NCBI GenBank assembly: GCA_944386565.1 | Contig: CALXBO010000002.1 | Span: 62,001-126,000, forward strand | Reading direction: 5' to 3' | DNA from: an uncultured Ruthenibacterium sp. | Lineage (GTDB): Bacteria > Bacillota > Clostridia > Oscillospirales > Ruminococcaceae | DNA length: 64,000 nucleotides | Shown: positions 59,051 through 64,000 of the stretch, one piece after another | Layout: the number at the start of each line of letters is the position of its first letter | Numbering within the stretch: the first letter of the stretch is position 1 | Position numbers and translations under genes: made by a program | The notes under the pieces: generated by a model | Told to the model about the DNA's origin: nothing | The model's database searches: none | The model's input: only the letters and a program-made list of their open reading frames with translations

Positions 59051-61081
59051 ATGCTCTATCGGCCGTGGCGCATCGCGCGCCCCGAGAAATCACAAATACA
59101 GGCAGTGGCCGTGCACACCGGCCTTGCGCCGCTCGCGTGCGGCGTCCTGTGCGCGCGGGGAAAGACGACGCCCGCAGCGCTGGACGAAATGCTCGGCACG
59201 GGCGAAAAGCTGTCGCCGCCCGGTCTGCTGCTCAATATGGACAAAGCGGTCAGCCGCATCCTGGCGGCGGTGGACTCCGGAGAGCGCATCGCGGTCTTCG
59301 GCGACTATGATGTGGACGGTGTCACCGCGACCGCACTGTTGTACACCTATCTCGACTCCATCGGAGCCGACGTTTACTATAAGCTCCCGAGCCGCGACGA
59401 CGACGGATACGGTCTGTCGGAAAATGCGGTCGAGCTGATGGCATCGCGGGACGTGACGCTGATCATCACCGTTGACAACGGCATTTCCGCCCATGCGGCC
59501 GTTGCCCGTGCGAAGGAACTGGGCGTCGACGTGGTTGTGACGGACCACCATCTTCCGCCCGCCGAGCTGCCCGACGCCGTGGCGGTGGTTGACCCGCAGC
59601 TGCCGGGCGACAAAAGCCCCTGCAAATCCTTGTGCGGCGCGGGTGTGGCGTTCAAACTGGCGGCGGCGCTCGAGGGCTGCGATCCCGAAGAGCTTCTGCC
59701 GTTCTACGGCGACCTCGCCGCCATCGGCACGGTGGCGGACATCATGACGCTGGAGGGGGAGAACCGGCACATCGTCAAGGCAGGTCTCGCGGCTCTCGCC
59801 CACACCGACCGCCCCGGTCTCGCAGCGCTTATCCGCAGCTGCGGATTCGAGGGAAAAGCGCTCACGGCGGAGAACATCTCCTTCGGCCTGTCACCTCGCC
59901 TCAACGCTGCGGGAAGAATGGATTCCGCGGCGGAGGCACTGGAGCTCCTGCTGTGTGAGGACGAAGAAGAGGCGGAGCGTCTGGCCGCGTCGCTCGAGGA
60001 CAAGAATGCCGCGCGCCAGAAGGCGGAGCAGGAGATCGCACAGAGCATTACCGAGGCGATCGAAGCCGACGCTTCCTATGGCGCGGACCGGATTCTCGTT
60101 GTGGCGGGACACGGCTACCATCAGGGCGTGATCGGCATTGTCGCCTCACGCATCGTGGAAAAATACGGCAAGCCCGCCATCATCATCTCCGTCGACGAGA
60201 CGGGCGAGGGCAAGGGTTCCGGCCGCAGCATCAAAGGTATCTCGCTGTACAGCGCGATCGCGGCCTGTTCGGATCTTCTGATCCGTTTCGGCGGACACGA
60301 TCTCGCGGCGGGGCTCTCCGTCCGGGAGGAGCAGATCCCGACGCTGCGCCGGAAGATCAATGAGTGGGCTGTGAAAGAGTATCCGGTCGTTCAGAGCCCG
60401 CCGCTCGAGATCGACGCCGCGGTGCACCCGTCGCGCCTGTCTGCGGAGAGCGTCGCCTCGCTCGATGTGCTGGCGCCGTTCGGAGCGGGCAATCCCGCGC
60501 CTGTCTTCGTGGTGGAAAATGCTGTGATCGACGGCGTGTATGCGCTGAGCGAAGGCCGCCACAGCCGCATCCGTCTGCGTCAGCAGGGTGCGCCGCTCTA
60601 TGCTGTGCTGTTCGGAAAGGGGCCGGAAGAGCTGGCGTATCACGTGGGGGATGCGGTCGATGCCGCCGTTTCGCTCTCGGTCTACGAGGGCAAGGCGGGG
60701 CCGATGGTCTCCGCCCGCATCCGGGACCTGCGCCCCGCGGGCATCGACGAGGCGTATCTCGAGCCGGCCGGCCTCTGCGGCGCGTTCTTCTGCGGCGCGC
60801 AGCTGCCGGAGGAAGCCCGCGCGCTGTGCTGCCCGGAGCGCTCCGACGTCGCGGATGTGTACCGTCTGGTGCGCTCTTCCCATGTGAGCTGCGACGATCT
60901 GCGCCCCGTGTTCCGCGCGCTGGGGGAGCGCCGGGCGGGACGGATTCTCGCGTCGCTCCGCGCGCTGGAACAGCTGTCGCTGATCGAAAAAACACCCGGC
61001 GGCTGCTACCGGGCCGTGGCGAACGCGCCGAAGCGCAATCTGGACGATGCGCCGGTGCTGCAACAACTGCGCCGCTCGTGA
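59051..61081 (+). CDS. recJ: Single-stranded-DNA-specific exonuclease RecJ
   Basis: This 676-residue 5'-3' exonuclease acts in recombination and repair. The DHH phosphoesterase motifs are GDYDVDGVTATALL near residue 83, VDNGISA near 145 and VTDHHLP near 165; the DHHA1 domain has GHGYHQGVIGIVASRI near 360 and GRSIKGISLY near 400. A C-terminal domain follows. It lies 48 bases before rel. Confidence 0.95.
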   Translation: MLYRPWRIARPEKSQIQAVAVHTGLAPLACGVLCARGKTTPAALDEMLGTGEKLSPPGLLLNMDKAVSRILAAVDSGERIAVFGDYDVDGVTATALLYTYLDSIGADVYYKLPSRDDDGYGLSENAVELMASRDVTLIITVDNGISAHAAVARAKELGVDVVVTDHHLPPAELPDAVAVVDPQLPGDKSPCKSLCGAGVAFKLAAALEGCDPEELLPFYGDLAAIGTVADIMTLEGENRHIVKAGLAALAHTDRPGLAALIRSCGFEGKALTAENISFGLSPRLNAAGRMDSAAEALELLLCEDEEEAERLAASLEDKNAARQKAEQEIAQSITEAIEADASYGADRILVVAGHGYHQGVIGIVASRIVEKYGKPAIIISVDETGEGKGSGRSIKGISLYSAIAACSDLLIRFGGHDLAAGLSVREEQIPTLRRKINEWAVKEYPVVQSPPLEIDAAVHPSRLSAESVASLDVLAPFGAGNPAPVFVVENAVIDGVYALSEGRHSRIRLRQQGAPLYAVLFGKGPEELAYHVGDAVDAAVSLSVYEGKAGPMVSARIRDLRPAGIDEAYLEPAGLCGAFFCGAQLPEEARALCCPERSDVADVYRLVRSSHVSCDDLRPVFRALGERRAGRILASLRALEQLSLIEKTPGGCYRAVANAPKRNLDDAPVLQQLRRS

Positions 61082-61129
61082 CGCTTTGCGTCCCGGCGGC
61101 GAAACCCAAAGCAAAGAGGGGTACTGCGT

Positions 61130-63289
61130 ATGCATGTCAACACATTTGAGGAATTGAAACGGATGGTCGAGGAGTCGAACCGTCCTTATTCGATGGAGAC
61201 GATCGAGCGTGCTTACGAGCTGGCGGAGAAGGCGCACAGGGGACAGAAGCGTCTTTCGGGGGAAAGTTACGTCAGCCATCCGGTCTCCGTCGCATGCATC
61301 CTTCTGGATCTCGGCCTTGACACCGATTCCGTCTGCGCCGCACTTCTGCACGACGTGGTGGAGGACACCGACGTCACAATCGACGAATTGCGCCAGCAGT
61401 TCGGCGCCGAGGTGGCGCTGCTCGTGGACGGCGTCACAAAGCTGGGCCGCATCAAGTTTTCCTCCGTGGAGGAACAGCAGGCGGAAAACCTCCGGAAGAT
61501 GCTGCTTGCCATGTCGAAAGACGTGCGCGTCATGCTCATCAAGCTGTGCGACCGTCTGCACAACATGCGCACGGGCGACGCGTGGCCGGAGCAGAAGCGC
61601 CGCGACAAGGCGCTCGAGACGATGGAAGTCTACGCGCCGATCGCGCACCGTCTCGGCATGTCCAACATCAAGGAAGAACTCGAGGACCGCAGCCTGCAGT
61701 ACCTCGATCCCATCGGCTACAAGGACATCACGGACCGACTCGCGGAAAACGGCGGCGCGGAGAAGTTCATCGCGGACATCGCCGAGCGCATCCGCGAACG
61801 TCTTGCCGAGAACGGCATGACGGAGTGTACCATCAAGAAGCGCATCAAGAGCGTGTACGGCATCTACCGTAAGATGTATATGCAGAACCGCAACTTCGAC
61901 GAGATCTACGACGTCTACGCGGTGCGCATCATTCTGGACACGGTCGGCGAGTGCTACAACGCGCTGGGCGTGATCCACGATATGTACCATCCGCTGCCGA
62001 ACCGCTTCAAAGATTATATCTCCACGCCGAAGCCCAACATGTACCAGTCGCTCCACACGACGGTGATCGGGCACGAGGGCATCGCCTTTGAGGTGCAGAT
62101 CCGCACCTGGGAGATGGATCAGACGGCCGAATACGGCGTCGCCGCGCACTGGAAATACAAGGCGGGCGTGTCGACGAAGGACAAACTCGACGACCGCATT
62201 GCGTGGGTGCGCCAGCTTCTGGAGAGCCAGAGGGAGAGCGCGGACGCGGGCGATCTGCTGCGCGACATCAAATCGGAACTTCTTCCGGAGGAGGTGTTCG
62301 CGTTCACGCCGAAGGGCGACGTCATCAACCTGCCCGCGGGCGCGACGGTGATCGACTTCGCCTATGCCATCCACTCTGCCGTCGGCAACCGGATGATCGG
62401 CGCGAAGGTCAACAGCCGCATTGTGCCCATCGACCACAAAGTCGTGACCGGCGAGATCATCGAGATCGTCGTCGGCCCGAAGGACAAGGGCCCCAGCCGC
62501 GACTGGCTGAACCTCGTGGTGACGAGCGAGGCCAAGAACAAGATCCGCAACTGGTTCAAGAAAGAGCGCAAGGAAGAGAATATCGCAGAGGGCAAGGCAG
62601 CACTGGAGAAAGAGCTGCGCCGCAACCTCATCAACATCCCCGACGACAAGTACGACGCATTCATGGCCGACATGGCGCGGCGCATGCGCCTGAACACCGC
62701 CGAGGAGATGTATGCCTCCGTCGGTTACGGCGGCATCCAGCTCTCCCGCCTGATGATCCGCATCAAGGAAGAGTACGCCAAGAGCTTCAAGCCGGCGCCG
62801 GCGGCCGTTGTCACCGACGTTCCCATCAAGAAGCAGAAGGCGAGCGAGGGCGTCATTGTTGAGGGCATCGACAACTGCCTCGTCAAATTTGCCAAGTGCT
62901 GCAATCCGCTGCCGGGCGACGCCATCGTCGGATTCATCACGCGCGGCTTCGGCGTGTCCATCCACAAGGCGGACTGTGTCAACGCCCGTCACGGCCTCGA
63001 GGGGCCGGACGCCGGGCGCTGGGTGCGCGCATACTGGGCGGACAGCGTGCAGGAGAGCTTCAAGTCCTCGCTGGAGATTGCCGCCATCGACCGCGACGGC
63101 CTGATGGCCGATGTCGCGGGTCTGATCGCGGAGATGCGCCTGCCGTGCTACTCCATTTCCGCGCGTCAGCTCTCCGACGGCCGCGCCACGATGAGCCTGA
63201 CCATCGGCGTCAACAACACCGAACATCTCAACACGGTCATCGCGCGTCTGCGCAAGATCAAGAGCATCACCGACATCCAGCGTGTGTGA
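61130..63289 (+). CDS. rel: Bifunctional (p)ppGpp synthetase/hydrolase
   Basis: This 719-residue long RSH protein makes and degrades (p)ppGpp. The HD hydrolase domain has HDVVEDTDVT near residue 81 and KLCDRLHNMRT near 141; the synthetase domain follows (about 240-350, DVYAVRII and GYQS-type PNMYQSLHTTV), then TGS (about 385-450), a Zn-finger-type region with KCCNPLPGD near 583, and a C-terminal ACT domain. AGAGGGG lies before the ATG. Confidence 0.96.
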   Translation: MHVNTFEELKRMVEESNRPYSMETIERAYELAEKAHRGQKRLSGESYVSHPVSVACILLDLGLDTDSVCAALLHDVVEDTDVTIDELRQQFGAEVALLVDGVTKLGRIKFSSVEEQQAENLRKMLLAMSKDVRVMLIKLCDRLHNMRTGDAWPEQKRRDKALETMEVYAPIAHRLGMSNIKEELEDRSLQYLDPIGYKDITDRLAENGGAEKFIADIAERIRERLAENGMTECTIKKRIKSVYGIYRKMYMQNRNFDEIYDVYAVRIILDTVGECYNALGVIHDMYHPLPNRFKDYISTPKPNMYQSLHTTVIGHEGIAFEVQIRTWEMDQTAEYGVAAHWKYKAGVSTKDKLDDRIAWVRQLLESQRESADAGDLLRDIKSELLPEEVFAFTPKGDVINLPAGATVIDFAYAIHSAVGNRMIGAKVNSRIVPIDHKVVTGEIIEIVVGPKDKGPSRDWLNLVVTSEAKNKIRNWFKKERKEENIAEGKAALEKELRRNLINIPDDKYDAFMADMARRMRLNTAEEMYASVGYGGIQLSRLMIRIKEEYAKSFKPAPAAVVTDVPIKKQKASEGVIVEGIDNCLVKFAKCCNPLPGDAIVGFITRGFGVSIHKADCVNARHGLEGPDAGRWVRAYWADSVQESFKSSLEIAAIDRDGLMADVAGLIAEMRLPCYSISARQLSDGRATMSLTIGVNNTEHLNTVIARLRKIKSITDIQRV

Positions 63290-63310
63290 CGTGTCGGAGA
63301 GGAGTCAGAA

Positions 63311-63763
63311 ATGAAAGCAGTGATCCAGCGCGTAAAGCGCGCAAGTGTGACGATCGAGGGGCGCGAGACGCGCTCCATCGGGCCGGGTCTGTGCATCCTG
63401 TTTGGCGTCCGCACGACGGACGATCCGGCGGAATGTGAGAAGCTGGCGCAGAAATGTGCGTCGCTCCGCATTTTTGAGGATGATGAGGGCAAGCTGAACG
63501 TCTCGGCGGAGCAGCTCGGGCTCGAGGCGCTCGTCGTCTCGAACTTCACGCTGTACGGCGATACACGCCGGGGGCGTCGCCCCAGCTTCGACAAAGCGGC
63601 GAAGCCGCCGCTCTCGACGGACTGCTATGAGCGCTTCGTCGAATGTCTGCGCGCGACGCAGCTGAAAGCGGTGAAGACGGGCGAGTTCGGCGCGGAGATG
63701 CAGCTGGAACTTGTCAACGACGGCCCGGTGACCATCGTGATCGAAACCGACGACTGGAAATAA
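63311..63763 (+). CDS. dtd: D-aminoacyl-tRNA deacylase
   Basis: This 150-residue homodimeric enzyme removes D-amino acids from tRNA. The start MKAVIQRVKRASV and the C-terminal NDGPVTI are typical. The usual active-site SQFTLYGD reads SNFTLYGD (near residue 77), a Gln-to-Asn change. It follows rel by 21 bases, as in many Firmicutes. Confidence 0.95.
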   Translation: MKAVIQRVKRASVTIEGRETRSIGPGLCILFGVRTTDDPAECEKLAQKCASLRIFEDDEGKLNVSAEQLGLEALVVSNFTLYGDTRRGRRPSFDKAAKPPLSTDCYERFVECLRATQLKAVKTGEFGAEMQLELVNDGPVTIVIETDDWK

Positions 63764-63776
63764 AAAGGAGAACATC

Positions 63777-64000
63777 ATGAAAGCATTGCATGTGCTCGGC
63801 CCTGCGCCGCTGTACACCAACACGTTTCTGCTTCTGGGGGAAAACGGCCACGCCGTCGCCGTGGACCCCGCGGCGTCCGCGGAGCAGTATCTCGATCTCC
63901 TGCAGAAGAACAAAGCGGAGCTGACCGATATCCTGCTGACACACGGTCACTACGACCACGTGGGCGCGGTCGAGGAGCTGAAGCGCCGGACGGGCGCACG
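63777..64000 (+). CDS. MBL-fold hydrolase, partial at right edge
   Basis: The first 74 residues of a metallo-beta-lactamase-fold protein, probably glyoxalase II-like, are in the window: MKALHVLGPAPLYTNTF at the start and THGHYDHVGAVEEL (HxHxDH zinc motif) near residue 55. AAAAGGAG lies before the ATG. The gene continues past base 64000. The rel-dtd-MBL order is common in Firmicutes. Confidence 0.9.
   Translation, partial: MKALHVLGPAPLYTNTFLLLGENGHAVAVDPAASAEQYLDLLQKNKAELTDILLTHGHYDHVGAVEELKRRTGA

Noticed and set aside
60146-63226. 1026-codon open frame on the minus strand
   Set aside because: It lies wholly antisense to recJ and rel, whose products are unmistakable; long antisense frames are expected at this GC content and the translation shows no domain.
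1-64000. CRISPR array, IS element, prophage or integron
   Set aside because: No regularly spaced repeats, transposase, integrase or phage structural gene was found on either strand.

Overview
The window is a gene-dense, roughly 60 % GC stretch of a Clostridia chromosome. It most resembles a spore-forming anaerobe of the Oscillospirales/Ruminococcaceae type. The evidence is the adjacent spoIVB and spo0A genes, the IspH-S1 fusion, DUF3793 next to a flavodoxin, the PadR/DUF2812 pair, cdaA-cdaR, the YfmF/YfmH pair and a CIRCE element. I see no insertion sequence, prophage, CRISPR array, tRNA or rRNA. Species assignment is inference.

Layout. 1-210: a minus-strand promoter and T-box leader whose gene lies beyond the left edge. 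0.5-3.7 kb: a GH13 glycosidase, cardiolipin synthase and a small membrane protein. 3.7-4.9 kb: DUF3793 protein and flavodoxin behind two copies of a palindrome that looks like a metal-regulator site. 5-11.8 kb: a beta-CASP nuclease, htpG under CIRCE, a VanY-type carboxypeptidase with a very acidic cytoplasmic region, and a cytoplasmic ricin-B lectin with a histone-H1-like tail. 11.9-16.1 kb (minus strand): an operon of FkbH-like protein, acyl carrier protein, MaoC dehydratase, SDR and GNAT. This is the best candidate here for an undescribed pathway. 16.3-19.5 kb: a VOC protein, a small membrane-anchored protein and a class A PBP with an odd start.

19.7-23.6 kb: ACT protein, hom, thrB and lysC (threonine/aspartate branch). 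23.7-29.5 kb: a second VanY, YfmF/YfmH, lgt and folD. 29.5-36.2 kb: rplU-rpmA-obgE-mrnC, an overlooked 52-residue gene on the minus strand, an RsmF-like methyltransferase, yebC and a PASTA protein whose kinase domain has lost its catalytic residues. 36.2-42.6 kb: a minus-strand membrane protein, then a BaiN-like flavoprotein, cmk, plsC and the ispH-rpsA fusion. 42.6-50.5 kb: PadR/DUF2812, a minus-strand GT2, a Ca2+ ATPase, spoIVB and spo0A. 50.5-64 kb: a small membrane protein, an XRE regulator, cca, ispDF, cdaA-cdaR, a COG2509 flavoprotein, XpaC, recJ, rel, dtd and the start of an MBL hydrolase.

Themes. Cell-envelope work recurs: PBP, two VanY, cardiolipin synthase, PlsC, Lgt, GT2 and the c-di-AMP cyclase. 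Stress and developmental control also recurs: HtpG, Rel, CdaA, Spo0A. Two regulatory proteins carry degraded active sites: the PASTA kinase (HRD to HRG, DFG to SGF) and Spo0A (acidic pair of the receiver replaced by Ser-Ser). Two fused genes, IspH-S1 and IspD-IspF, keep a Shine-Dalgarno and ATG exactly at the domain junction. Many promoters share a TGG-extended -10 element.
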